Source: Crocodylus rhombifer
Taxonomy: Eukaryota > Chordata > Crocodylia > Crocodylidae
Length of the DNA: 64,000 nt
Reading direction: 5' to 3'
NCBI GenBank assembly: GCA_038503035.1
Contig: JAVSML010001167.1
Location: 502,831-566,830, forward strand
Shown: in pieces, positions 19,500 through 31,644 of the stretch
Layout of the letters: the number at the start of each line of letters is the position of its first letter
How positions within the stretch are numbered: position 1 is the stretch's first letter
Translations under genes and position numbers: made by a program
Notes under the pieces: generated by a model
What the model saw: only the letters and a program-made list of their open reading frames with translations
The model's database searches: none
Told to the model about the DNA's origin: nothing

Positions 19500-22400
19500 C
19501 ATAAAGTGGCCAAGATTAAATGGAAAATTGAAATATCCAGCCTCAGAAAGCCCACTGGTTTCAGAAACAGAATGGGTTTACTATTCAAACTATCAAATGG
19601 CTGTGCAAAACAAGATTGGTGATATTCTCTGTTGTCAAGAAAGCCAATCTCTAGAAGCCAATGCTTTGAAAAAAACTGATGCTGGTAATAGGCAAAACAC
19701 CTTAAAGCTGATTATTAGAACACAAGATCAATACTTCAAATGTCAAAGACCTCACAGATCATAATGCAGATGGATAACTGTGGTTCTGAAATCTTGGGCA
19801 TCAGAACAGACTAATGGAAATGGAAAAAGTGCTTTAAGCAAGAAAAGAAACCATCTCATTAACTGATTCCACAGTGATGAGCACTCATCACAACAGACAG
19901 GGGGGGAAAAAAGTCACCTGGCAACCCAGAAGCCTATCAATCAATGTACCAGAAACACCAGATTTCTAAAGATGTCATGCTCCGATAGAGGAACAAAACA
20001 ATAAGGACAAAGATGAGTTCTACAATTGCTTCCAAAGAATGACTGACAAAGTACCAAAACATAAAACTGCCCATTCACAATGAGCAAGTTAATGCTCAAG
20101 TAAATACAACAATCAAGGAAATAAAATAGTGGAGAAACTAGAGCTGTGAATTGATCAAAATGGAAAGAAACACAAAACTACTAGGCAACTCAACCACTTA
20201 CTTTCAAGTGCCCCGACAATGATACACATAAAGGACAATTAATTTTTCCAGATGGCAAAACAAACAAACAAAAAATATTAACCTGACTTGCATCAGCTGA
20301 AAAATCAAATAACCTAAGATGGCAGCAATGACTGAAATCTTTGCATTATCGAACTGCTTGTAAAACTGAGAATGATCATTCTCTGCTTAAAAAGCTGATC
20401 CAACATCAACAGCACAAAACTGAAAACAGAAAAATTCCAACTTGAACTTGGGTTACTGTCAAGGGCCAAAGATTAAGAGATAAACTGAACATGAGGAAAC
20501 CTGGGTAAAGCTCACATGATTTGAGCTACAGTGGTGACATCTGGTTATCTCCATAAACAAAGCAGGCCTGGAATAACCCAAAAGATATGGAGCCAGACCA
20601 CAGACAGAAAAAGCATTGGAAGAGACTCCTGAAAGCTGAAGACCAATAAAGTATTGGAGAAAGCAAAGGAAAAGCATAAGAAAGCTACAAAAAAACTGAA
20701 AGGCCACATAAGTAATGCTAACTAGAGACACATGGTATAGATCTAGCAGCTGAAGCTGCTACCAGTAGCATAACCAGGGGTGAGCAAGGGGGTACCCGTC
20801 TCAAGCACCAAGTTAGGAGAGGTGCAGGAACTGCACCCCCACCGCTGCTGAGTTTGCAGCCCAGCAGCACTCCCATGACAGGAGCTCCAAAACAGTTACC
20901 AACTGTTGTTGCTTTAAAAGCAGCAGAACTAGGACAGGCAGAGCATGTGCAGTGGCACCAGCTCCACTGGGGCTACTTCCATTGAGGACTCTGCCTGCCT
21001 CCCACCACATCACCCCAATTTTCAGAATCCGTGTGGGCCCTGCTCCCAGAACTTCTGTGCCCCTTCCCCCCCCCCCCCTTTCCTGGAACCACATGCCCCT
21101 TCCACAGCGTTTGCTCTGGGCACCAACTCTGCTTGTTATGCCACTGGCTGCTGCTATGATAAGAAACTACGAAACAATTAACCAAGTGAGTAAAATCCTG
21201 TGTGGAAATTTCAAAAAAGCAAATAAGCCAAGTAAAAACAAAGATGAAAATACTTACAGGCAACAAGAAGAAAAGACGGAAAGAGAATGTCAAAATAGTC
21301 CTCAATGCTATATTTCAATGAAACATATTAACCACAACTTGATATTAACTCTAGCCCAAAGAATAACAGAAGTAAAGGCCATAATTAGGAAGGTATAAAA
21401 TAAAGTCGTGGAAGATCATCAAATCAAAACAGAAACGTTGTCAAGACACTTGATACCACCATCTTAACAAAAGAGACAGAGCTGTTCAGTAAGTAAGTAT
21501 GGAAGAGACCTCATTTGACCAGCTGAAATGAAGAATTATTGCTAGTATACCCAAAATAAAGATCTTTTGAGACTACAACATGTTAGAGGAAACACACTAC
21601 TCATTACTGTAGAGAAAGCTGTCTTCAGTAAGACACTGTATAGGGTGAATGTAAAGCTTAAGAATAGCTTAGACTTTGAGCCATGACTACCTGTGTGTAC
21701 CATATATTCACATTAAAGAATATAACATGCCATATAAGAATGCAGAAAAAGGCAGGTTTCCTTCATCACCAACTGACTGACTTTCAAAAAGCATTCAACA
21801 GCATACATGGACCCATTGTAGAATATTCTTCAGTTAAGTGGAATTAGCTCAAGTCAACAATCTCCCAAAGGCTATGTACAGAGATGTAGGATACTCTGAA
21901 AGAATAAGCTGCCAGGTAAAACGATTTGATGTACACACTACAGAATGAACAGGGCTGCCTTCTCTCTTTGTTACTGCCTGGCATTGCCACAGAAGTAGTA
22001 CAGCATGGGAAGATGGCAGATGCCTAGACTATACTGATGATATGGTGCTACTGAATGGCACCCCTACAAAATTACAAATGATGACAGATAACCTGACAAA
22101 TACAGCATGCCGATCAAAGTTCAAAATCAGATGCTTAAACAAACATCTAAAAAACCCTGTTGTCAAAGAGCAACATCACACAAGGGGAAGTGTAAGGGGT
22201 GTAGAACAGGTAGGACTGGAGTAGTAACAAATTAGCCAGGAGATCTAAAGAAGGAAGTGCCATCAAGGATAGGAAAAGAACCCATTAAGATGGTCTAAAA
22301 ACTGACAACTTATGGAAGTAAGAGGTGAAGGAGCACCAAAATAAAACCATTTTCAACAAACAAACTTGGAGCTAACATAGTTGTGAGCACTGGAGAGCTA

Positions 22401-22560
22401 TCCAATTCCTTTCTAAAGCCATTAAAGATTCTGACATCTGAATAGAAAGACAGTCACCAATTAAGAAATCTGAGAAATGAACAGCCAGTAGCTTCTTTAC
22501 ATCAGAATCAAAAGGAAACACTGGACATCCTCTAGTTCATTCTCAAGATGTTACACAGCC
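19500..22560 (+). mobile_element. Decayed RTE-like non-LTR retrotransposon
   Basis: Scattered plus-strand pieces in shifting frames resemble an endonuclease-reverse transcriptase of the RTE / CFDP2-like type: KDEFYNCFQRMTDK near 20010 and NAQV near 20092 (endonuclease), FQKAFNSIHGPIV near 21785, NEQGCLLSL near 21945, and YTDDMVLLNGT near 22030 (the reverse transcriptase DD motif), then KTIFNKQTWS and CEHWRAI near 22350-22400. Stops and frameshifts break every part. A hAT (20763-21146) has inserted into it. The exact clade is uncertain. Confidence 0.6.
20763..21146. mobile_element. hAT-like element inserted in the RTE-like remnant
   Basis: Ends are CAGTAGCATAACCAGG and (reverse complement) CAGTGGCATAACAAGC. 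Flanking 8 bp are GCTGCTAC (20755-20762) and GCTGCTGC (21147-21154), seven of eight matching. The interior is GC-rich with a C run near 21067-21080 and no transposase. Frames read across it (such as 20952-21398) are fortuitous. Confidence 0.72.
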
Positions 22561-22679
22561 CCAAGTCCAATGCCTTACCTAAGCTTAAGTATCTTGAACC
22601 AATGCTATGGTCCATATCAACCAAACGTGCAATTATATTAAAAATATCAAGTTAATTTGACAATACCTGTTAACTAAAA

Positions 22680-23750
22680 AAAAACCCCCTGACTGTCACT
22701 TATCTTACTTTATTAATTCTTTATTAAGTTCCATGAGTTCATAAGTGATGTCAGGCTGACATGACTATATTTACCAGGCTCACTTTACTTGTAAGTATTT
22801 ATACAATATTTTTACTTCCAGTCCTCTGTATTTTCCCAGTGTCCCAAGACTTACTGGAAATCAATATTACATGATCCACAGAGCTATTAAGCCTGCTCTT
22901 TTAAAACCTCAAAGATGCAAGTTACCCCAGCCTACTGATTTAAAAGATAACTAACTTAAGCAGCTGCTGTTTACTATTCTCCCTAGTTCTATGTAATCTT
23001 GATAGGGTTAGTAACAGATCAATAACACTGTTCACATACATTTTGCTCATAACATACTTAAGTAAAGGGCATTTTTTCTTTAATTCTGTTGAACACAAAT
23101 CTCACATTGTATCCTTTTGCTTTCTAGAGGAATTTTCTTTAAGCCCTAGCTTCTGATTTATATCCTTTGCTATTAATTTGTCCTTTATTCTATTTGTTAC
23201 ATTTTTAATAGTTGTTTTTACTTGCTGCCAAATCCAGGCTACTTTATTAACTTTCAACATCTTTTTTCTTGACTGTGTGATTGTGACCTTTTTTGAGGGG
23301 CTGGAAGGGAGCCAATGAAATACTCCTAAAGAATTCCCAATCATTAATTTATAATTCTCTGTTAAAATTCTCTCCCAGATAATTTGGTCTTAACTGTTTC
23401 AACTTTGTGAAACTGGCTCTTAAAACACTAAGTGCATATATTTCTGTTTATGTACAAAATAACAACGTCAGGATCACTTGCACATAAACAAGTGTTAAGT
23501 CCCTAATGATAACAACACTTTTTTAAAACATCATACATATGATTTCTCCCTTTTTTTTTTTTTTTAAGGGGGACTACAAGGCTGCTCTGAAGTATTAAAA
23601 GACTCTTTCTTTCCCATGAATAAAGATTCACTTTTATACAAGTATAAGAAACTCTAAGTTTATGGTACATTATTTTATATCCTTCATGGTTATCTAACAA
23701 GGAAGGGAAAGTGACAAACATTTAAGTTAAAAGGAGTGATGCAATGAGGA
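22680..23750 (-). mobile_element. Ancient L3/CR1-like LINE remnant
   Basis: The plus strand reads as the reverse complement of an L3-type reverse transcriptase region: GTCAGGCTGACATGAC, then TTCCAGTCCTCTGTAT, TTCCCAGTGTCCCAAGA, AGAGCTATTAAGCCTGCTC and AAGATGCAAGTTACCCC in the usual order. It is strongly diverged; the right limit is approximate. Confidence 0.6.
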
Positions 23751-26390
23751 AATACTTGAAATACTGAAATATCCACAGGGACTATTTGACTTGACATGAT
23801 TCAAACAAGAAATATCTACAAATCTTTTACCCCTCTGTCACACTAAGTCAACACAATGAACATAAAAGAACTGAGTGAAACCACCTAAAAAGTCAATCAA
23901 ATTCCATTATGCTGTATTGTCACACTGAGGAATTGGACTGCACATATATAGATTTATATACAAGTGAATTCCAATAAATATACTGTATATACTTGCTAAA
24001 ATAAAACTCAGTTTCTGATATAGTAAATTTAGAAACTAATTGGAAAACAGCTGTCTAGAATGGGGTTGGAGAAGGGGAAGAAACAGGGTGAAGAAAAGCA
24101 ATGATAAAACCGAAAAAAAAAAAAAAGCTATGCTGATGAAACACAGCGGTGAAAATTGTAACGTTTATTTCACAGTACCTGAACTCAAAATCATTATTCC
24201 ACCAGTACTATAATTCTGCTTCCCTCAGCATGTAATACTGCAGCTGATGTAACTGTACATTACTTTTATTAACTATGTTGTGGGATGTCACTTACAGCCC
24301 TCAGTCATAGATTAGTCAATGCTAAACACTGTATAAATAGATAGAAAAAAGCAACTTTTGCCCCATGGAACCTGCATATGGTAGGCAGTTTAAAATCTTA
24401 ATGTGTTGTGCTCACTTTGAATATACTTGCTGTGACAACCATAGTTTATTTCTTGTTTTTACCTGTGTATGGTCAACTTAAAAAAAAAAACACACACACA
24501 AAAACTCAGTCGTGTCTTACTGTAAATAAAACATATCCATCAGGTTGAGAGCAAAGTGTGATAGTGAAGCAAGAAAGGCCAGGAGATTTCTATGTTGTCA
24601 GATGTTGCTAACGCAATGTGCATGCAGTTCCCCAACTCTTCAATCTGTGATCTTTTGATCACCTAGTTACATTTATGCGCATACTTAAGGCAAACCCATG
24701 TGCACACAGTGAAGCTTTCAAAGTTGACAACATTCTGCACTAGGTACTGTCTTGCTGTCAAGCACAAGTATTTCTTAGCAAGCAAAATAAGCCTTGAAGA
24801 ACGAAAACTGTGTTCTCTAACAAAACCCAAAACGTGGCTACCCCAGTTGTTTTGCTTGCTATTTCACCATGCAATTTTATTTTATATTGTCAGTGATGAA
24901 ACATTACAAATGTAATACAAAAACAGAAACACATTATTATTTTTAATCAACTTTCTTTGAATATGTGAAAGCAATTTGGTCTTCGCTGCAGATTAAGTCA
25001 ATAGGATTATGAATCATAGCTATTTTAATTACAGGAACACTGAAGAATCTGACTTTTTCCTTTCATTATGAAACTACTTTCTTCCTCCACAATTAGATAC
25101 ACAAATATAAACAAACATTATTTTCTTCAAACTTAAAAAAACAGAAGATTTACTCAAGTCTTTGGGCAGAAAATAAGCATGAGAAATTTCTATGGGAACA
25201 TGAGAGTTAGGCAATGTAAACAACCCATCTAGGTGTTCTGTGTTTAAGAGTGATGTACCATAGGCTCAGAAAAAAAGTACAAGCACCTACCTACCTATTC
25301 AACAACCTGCTTAAAAAGGTAATTTTCTGTCTAAACCCTCAGTTAGTGGTTGGCATAAACCCAGAGAAAATTGTACAGAAAATCCCATAATATGTCTGTG
25401 GATGTTCTCATTATGCAAATATACTTCTAATCTCTTCCGAATCCTATTTAGCTTGTGACCTCATTGGTACAGAGTAACAGCAACTTTCACAGGTTAATTA
25501 TACTTTGTGTAAAATACACATTTTCTTTTTATTAGTTTTAAATATAGTTGTAACTAATGAAATAAAGAAGTTCTGATATTAAAGAGGAAAAAATAGCACT
25601 TTCTTGACTACTATATACCTTTATCAAATCTTTTCCTAATTTTTCCTATCCAAATATAATAGGTATCTTCAGTCTTTTCTCAGAACAACTTTTTATGCCT
25701 TTAATAATTTTGCTGGCCAACCCTGAATTCTTACTTTTGTATTTTGAGGCAGAATTAAAGGGAAATCCTGATGTTGAAAAGAAAAAATGAAATCACAGAT
25801 GATCCCTTTAACAAAACATGACAATGAATTATAGTGTACTATACTTGTTTTACCAAAACTGTTAATGGTAGTGGTAATGAATCAAAAGATATGCATATGG
25901 TTCATACAGCAGGGATTGCAACTAGATAGCATCTCTGCAGAGAAGAGAAAAGGCATTTATTTTTTTAAAATGCTGTTTTTTATATTATTGAAATTAGGAA
26001 ACAATGCTGTACAAATAGCACAATTAAAACATTCACAAGAGGAAAAACTGAATTGAAATAAAGCATGAGCTTAATTTTTAAATGGAAGCAGCTCTGCTGG
26101 GATTATAAAGATATTTATAAAATATATATTTATGAAAGATATTTTGGCCAGTATTTCTTGTGTTCCCTGTTTCTGTTCATTTCTTTGTTCTACACGTTAG
26201 TCCCATAGTAAAGACACATATTTCAAGTTAATTACATTAGAAATAATTAATGTCCTAAAAGCAGCATTGGTTTTGACTAAAAAATAGGGCTAACTCACTC
26301 ACATTTCAAATACAAGAATCTAGACATCAGTAAACAAAGTTGGAAAAAGTTTGAATCAAATCAATTTAGTTAAATTTTAATGATTTTAAT
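23751..26390 (-). other. KDM6A interval without recognised exon or repeat
   Basis: AT-rich, unique-looking sequence within the 21-kb interval where the middle KDM6A exons would be expected. I searched for the coding words of the TPR and Ser/Thr/Asn-rich middle on the minus strand and found none. A short CA run lies near 24490. Confidence 0.5.
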
Positions 26391-26393
26391 ATA

Positions 26394-26956
26394 TAGGCAG
26401 TCCTCGCATTTACGGCAGGATACGTTACTGGAAAAGGCACTGTAAGTCGAAATGATCCAAGTCAAATCTTATTTTCCCATAGAAACAATGTTATAAGAAC
26501 GGGAAACGTTCCTGACCAAGGGCCTGATGCCGAACTTTTTATAGAAATTACCATCAATACCATATTTAAATCAACTATTTTATCAACTAAAAACTATATA
26601 CGCTGTACATGCAAAGCTTTCTAAAGTGCACTGTATATAAATTGATTAAACAGGGCAACTAATCACATAACATTTTATTTAATCAGAAGGTGAAGGAACA
26701 CCTTTCATCAGGGTCATGGATTTCAAAAGAGCTTCTTTGGGGGGATTTTGGGGAGACTTAGGGCCACTTGATGGCTTCTTGAGAAACTGATCCAGGGAGG
26801 TTTGTTTTGCCGCCCTCTTTTTCTCATTGTAAATTGCCATGTAGTGCTGTTAAGTGTGAGGATCCAGAGCCATAAGTAATAACATGAGTGTAAATGGTGG
26901 AGCGCCACAAGTGTGAATTGCCCTTAGTTGAAATACCGTAAATCAAGGACTGCCTG
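26394..26956. mobile_element. TA-flanked DNA transposon (Tc1/mariner-class TIR)
   Basis: The left end is TAGGCAGTCCTCGCATTTAC and the right end (reverse complement) CAGGCAGTCCTTGATTTAC; both are flanked by TA (26392-26393, 26957-26958). The TIR is shared with 5933-6985. At 563 bp it is too short for a whole transposase; the minus frame at 26723-26908 has no clear motif. Confidence 0.75.
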
Positions 26957-27371
26957 TATTTATAAAATCTCTCAAGCACCAAGGTCCTTTTGACCCAAAG
27001 CAATGCTCACAACAATCTTCTGGTACCCCTTATACTTCTCTTTATCCAAACAAAATGTAAAAGAAACAGACTGGTTAAAGTTTTCTCCATTCTGTATTGT
27101 TGCTCGATTCTTAAGCAATACGTTCTGGAGCCAGTCAGCACTATTAGCATTATAAATTCATGTTTGTCATGAGATGCCATGCTTACCATGCACATTCCTT
27201 GTTACATATGGGGCATTCCACATTTTTGTAGAAGAAAATGTTATTTGTTCCCCATCATTATTGTTAATTCTTCAATTTCTACCAGTGAGTGTTTTTCAGA
27301 AAACGCTACCAGTAGAAAAACAGCCCCAGGATTGAAGCATACATGCCTTCCAGCCCTGTGGCTGAAGTAGG

Positions 27372-28860
27372 TCATAGATTTCATAGACATTTGGGCCAGA
27401 AGGGACCCCGGAGGATCATCAAGTCCAGCCCCCTGCCCCAAGGGCAGGAACTCAGCAGTGATCATAGGATCCCAGCAAGATAAGCATCCAAATGTGCCTT
27501 GAAGACTTTCAAAGTGGGTGCTTGAACCGTCTCCGACAGCAGTCTATTCCAAACCTTGGGGGCTCACACAGTGAAGTACTTTCTTATGTCCAGCCTGAAC
27601 CGGTTGTGGCGGAGTTTGTGACCATTCTATCTTGTCATCCCTTGGGGCACCCTGGTGAACAGATGTTCCCCCAGATCCTGATGAGCACCCCGATAAATTT
27701 ATAGGTGGCCACCAGATCACCCCTGAGCCTGCGCTTTTCCAGACTGAATAGCCCCACTGCTCTCAGCCTCTCATCATAAGGCCTGTTTTCCTGCCCTCTG
27801 ATCATGCGCGTGGCTCTCCTCTGCACCCTCTCAAGCTTCTCTACATCCTTTTTGAATTATGGAGCCCAAAACTGGATGTAGTACTCCAGTTGCGGCCTCA
27901 CCAAGGCTGAGTACATGGGGAGAATGACGTCCAGGGATTTGCCTGAGAAGTATCTATGGATGCAAGCCAGCATTTTGCTCGATTTACTAGCCACAGCATC
28001 GCTTTGAAGGCTCATGTTCATCTGGTGGTCAATCCTGACCCCAAGTTCCTTTCATCTGTAGTGCTAACCAGCATAGCACTGCTGAGCCTATAAGGATGCT
28101 GCAGGCTTTTCCTCCCAAGGTGGAGAATCTTGCATTTTTCAATCCTGAACACCATCAGGTTCTCGTCCGCCCATTTCATGAGCCTGTCAAGATCTGCCTG
28201 GATCACCCTCCTGTCCTCAGGTGTGGATTCTTTACCCCAGAGTTTGGTGTCATCGACAAACTTGGCCAGTCCACTTCCGACACTAATGTTCACATCATTG
28301 ATGAAGATGTTAAATAGCATAGGCCTGAGGACAGAGCCTTGAGGGACCCCACTGGTCACAGCGCACCAAGACAATTAGCTGTCATCAACCACCACCCTCT
28401 GGGTCCTACCGCAGAGCCAATTCCCCAGCCAGCAGATTGTGGTGAGGTCAAGGTCGTAGTTAGCCAGTTTAGCCAAGAGGTAATTGTGGGATACCAGATC
28501 AAAGGCTTTTTTTTTTAAAGTTAAGATATACAACGTCAATCTCTTCCCCCTTGTCCAGGTGATAAGTCACCTGGTCATAAAAGGAAATGAGACTGGTCAG
28601 GCAAGACCTACCCGCAACACACCCAATCTCATCGAGTCCATGCTGGGTATCCCTCAGGATATCACCTTCAGCTACTCTGTCAAGGATGGCCTTTTTAATA
28701 ATCTTTTCCAAGACCTTCCCCAGGATAGAAGTCAGGCTGATGGGCCTATATAGTTTGCCGGATCTACTTTCCTCCCTTTCTTGAAGATAGGCATGACATT
28801 GGCCCTCTTCCAATCATCAGGAACTACACAAGAGAGCTCCCTAACCAGGGGCCACCCCTA
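27372..28860 (-). mobile_element. CR1 LINE, 5'-truncated, broken reverse transcriptase
   Basis: The minus strand carries reverse transcriptase pieces: YRPISLTSILGKVLEKI (frame 28499-28813), VPQGSVLRPMLFNIFIND and FVDDTKLWG (28018-28374), and [19 protein letters not shown] (27635-27826). The DD motif has Val in place of the usual Ala (FVDD). The 3' terminus is the TTCATAGAC/GGGCCAGAAGGGACC block near 27372-27410. Frames are disrupted between the pieces, so it is not active. Confidence 0.9.
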
Positions 28861-29510
28861 TCCCTTAGGAGGGCTCATTCATTGATAACCTATCCTCTCC
28901 ACTGCCTTGAAAGAGGGCAGGCTGTCAAGTGATATCTGGAAGCTCCCACAGCTACAGGAGGGTTCCAGCTCAGGAAGATACCTCTCCGACCCCATCCCAC
29001 CAATCAGGGACCGGCAGGAGAGGTGAGCTGTTCTGGTTCCCACTGCAGGGAGAACAACCCCGGCTCCTTGCTCTGCTCCAGGCTGTGGTGAAGGGAAATG
29101 GCATTCTGCTGCAGGGGCAAAGATCCCTGAGTCTGGCCACCCAGCACAGCAGCCTGCTTTGCCCAGCACTTCTCCAGGCTGACCCAGAAGCTGCTGCAGC
29201 AGGAAATGCCACCCCCCTCCCACTAATCTAACCGGCAAGGCTGGGGAAGAGGGGGGATTTTTCAGGATGCCTTTAATAGAGGGAGGGGCAGCAGAGGACT
29301 CTGAGATACAAGGTGTCCTCCAGACCCAAGAGAACTACTGTCATTCAAGTTAGATTGGGAGAAAGATGACCGTCCTTGTAAGTAACTGATCTAACTTCTG
29401 AGGAAAGAGCCAGCTCTCTTTTGCAAGACATCCCTTAAACAGGTATATACTCTTTTTTTTTTGTGATCACTTGTTCATGGCCACAATCTGATACTTGTTA
29501 GCCTTCTTTT
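28861..29510. other. GC-rich intronic stretch, unidentified
   Basis: A GC-rich segment between the CR1 and the hAT at 29652. Overlapping frames of 80-119 codons on both strands suggest composition, not coding. It may be an unrecognised repeat. Confidence 0.35.
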
Positions 29511-29651
29511 GTCACCATGGAATTTTACTGGGGACTCTTCAGGGGAGAGGAGATAATTTTTCCTTTTTATATATGTGGCTCCCCATTTAATTCCCCTCTT
29601 TTGGACTCTATTACAAATACACCCTTAAAGGATTGCTTTCTGGTTTATGTA

Positions 29652-30098
29652 CAGGGACCTAACAAATTCATGGCAGCAGTGGGTGTGCCAGGGACCCGGG
29701 TTGACCTGATGTCGGACGTGGGACTTAGAAAAATTTCGCCGCTGGTTCCCCTGCCCCGGACCCCTGTTGATTGCTGGAGGGGCCCTGCTTGCAGCTCACT
29801 CCTGATCAGTGGGGAGGCAAAAACTGTGGTTTCAAATATGGTGCCATTTTTGCCTCCTGCCACGGACTGGCTGAGGGGCTCTGGGTGGTCCTGCTGTTTG
29901 CTGCTGACTGGCAGGGAGGCAAAAATGGTAGGTTTAGAACTGCGGTGTTAGCTGCCCTGCTGATCAAGAGGGAACAGCGGGGTCCTCTGCTATGGGGGGG
30001 AGGGGAGCAGAAAAGGGGTGAGGTGCACGTGCAGGAACACACATGATTAAAGGAACTGCCACATACACTACTTCCACTGTGAATTTAGCAGGTCCCTA
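29652..30098. mobile_element. hAT-like element, TAGGGACCT family
   Basis: Ends are CAGGGACCTAACAAATTC and (reverse complement) TAGGGACCTGCTAAATTC. Flanking 8 bp are TTTATGTA (29644-29651) and TTTACGTA (30099-30106), seven of eight matching. The interior has GAGGCAAAAACTGTGG-like blocks also found in the sister copy at 38266-38918. Non-autonomous. Confidence 0.8.
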
Positions 30099-30299
30099 TT
30101 TACGTAGTTCCAAAATACATAAGTATCTGCTTTTCTTCATGTGGTAACTATAGTTGCCCTACTAAATAATAATGAATCCCAACATAATTAAGCATATCAT
30201 TATCATAAACAAGGCATCATACAAGAAAACAGCACTGTATAAAAAGTGGGGTTTAAAAACAGATATGGAGAAGTTAAAATCCAGACTCAATACATTAGA

Positions 30300-30960
30300 T
30301 TGACATTCAAGAGGTTCAGAAAGTTTGCATAACAGGAAGGGAAGTTTTAAATGGTAAAAGCTTAAGTTTTACTTGGGCTGAATAAGTGCCCTCCAAAAAT
30401 AGGACCCAAAATAGAAGTAAAATATTGGATGGTAAATGCAGGAAGGGAATCTAAAGAGCACAGAGATAGAGACAATAAAACAAGTGGAAATTAGAAGCAG
30501 AATTTTTGCAAGAAAATTGGTAGGTCTATTGCATTACAAAGGAGTTAAAAAGATCAATTAAGAAAGATCAGACCATTGCAAAAAAGCAAAATAATTTCCC
30601 TGCATCTGAATTCCATACAGATAATGCTGGCGAGATATTTACCATAAATCAATCTACTAATGTAATAAAGATGAGGCAGTTTCAGATACTGAACTGTCAG
30701 AAGATGCGATGATGGAAAAACTACTGATAAATTAAAAAGCAACAAGGCAGGAGGACTAGATGATAATAATCCAGGAGTTCGGAAGGACTGTCATAAAAAA
30801 TATGCACTCTTTAAAACACCATTCAATAGAATATAAGAAACAAACGTTGTGCTTGTCTTCTTTTTAAAAAATACTAGGAAATGATCCTAAAAATTATAAA
30901 TGGAATCCCAGGAGCCTTAATTTAATACCAAGAAAACTGCTTTAAACAATAAAATACATA
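30300..30960 (+). mobile_element. Decayed L3/CR1-like LINE remnant
   Basis: Plus-strand sequence with AAGGCAGGAGGACTAGATG near 30743 resembles the conserved KATGPDE block preceding the reverse transcriptase in CR1/L3. Stops are frequent and limits are approximate. Confidence 0.45.
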
Positions 30961-31225
30961 ATTAAGTTGTGAAAAGGAAAGCTGACTACATAACTAATTC
31001 TTTCAGCATAGCAGCAAAATAGCAGATAAAGATGACCTGGTTGATAATTAATTTTGTATAAGAGGCAAGGATTTTTCTGTGGCATTTTACTGGACTAACT
31101 GTATAGCTTGAAGAACTGTTGGACAAGCTTTCATATATCAAGTGCCCTTCATATCAGAGAGAGAAGCAGGTGTAGGCTCAGAATACGTAGTTCAGTCTGC
31201 ATCTGCATTCCTCTCAGATCTGAAG

Positions 31226-31500
31226 GGCTAAAGACAGAAGTTACATACAAACTGGTTTAAGTCAGAAACTGGTTTAAATCTGTAAGAGAACAGAAGTTCA
31301 GTGCACATAACCCAGTTTCAAAATGGCTGAAACCAGTCTAAGATAAACCTGATTGAATGTAGTATCAGACTTGACTGACTGAGGTCAAACCATTTTATGG
31401 AATTTGTCCCCCAGACCCCTTCCTGGTTTAAGTTAATCAGAGTCCTCCAGCATCACAGCATGCTCTTCAGCAATGAGCTGGGTTGGGCCGTCTGTTCCAG
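31226..31500 (+). mobile_element. TIR DNA element fragment, GGCTA-AGACAGAAGTTAC family
   Basis: Begins GGCTAAAGACAGAAG followed by TTACATACAAACTGGTTT and several AAACTGGTTT/AACCAGTTT blocks. About 270 bp align with the reverse complement of 63540-63803. The opposite end of this copy is not seen; similarity is lost near 31500, just before the 1.6-kb palindrome. Confidence 0.65.
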
Positions 31501-31644
31501 CCAAGCAGGGTTGGTTCTGCCCCTGCAGCACTACTGCTGCTCCAGCTGACTGAGAAAAGGGCGGGAAACCCTGCTCTGGAGTGCTGCCAGGTCTGCCTGA
31601 CAAGGAGCCCTTGCTAGGCGTTTCCAGCCCCACAACTCCCTCAC

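Noticed and set aside
20952..21398. 148-codon plus frame
   Set aside because: Runs from a hAT insertion into the RTE-like remnant and is broken relative to both.
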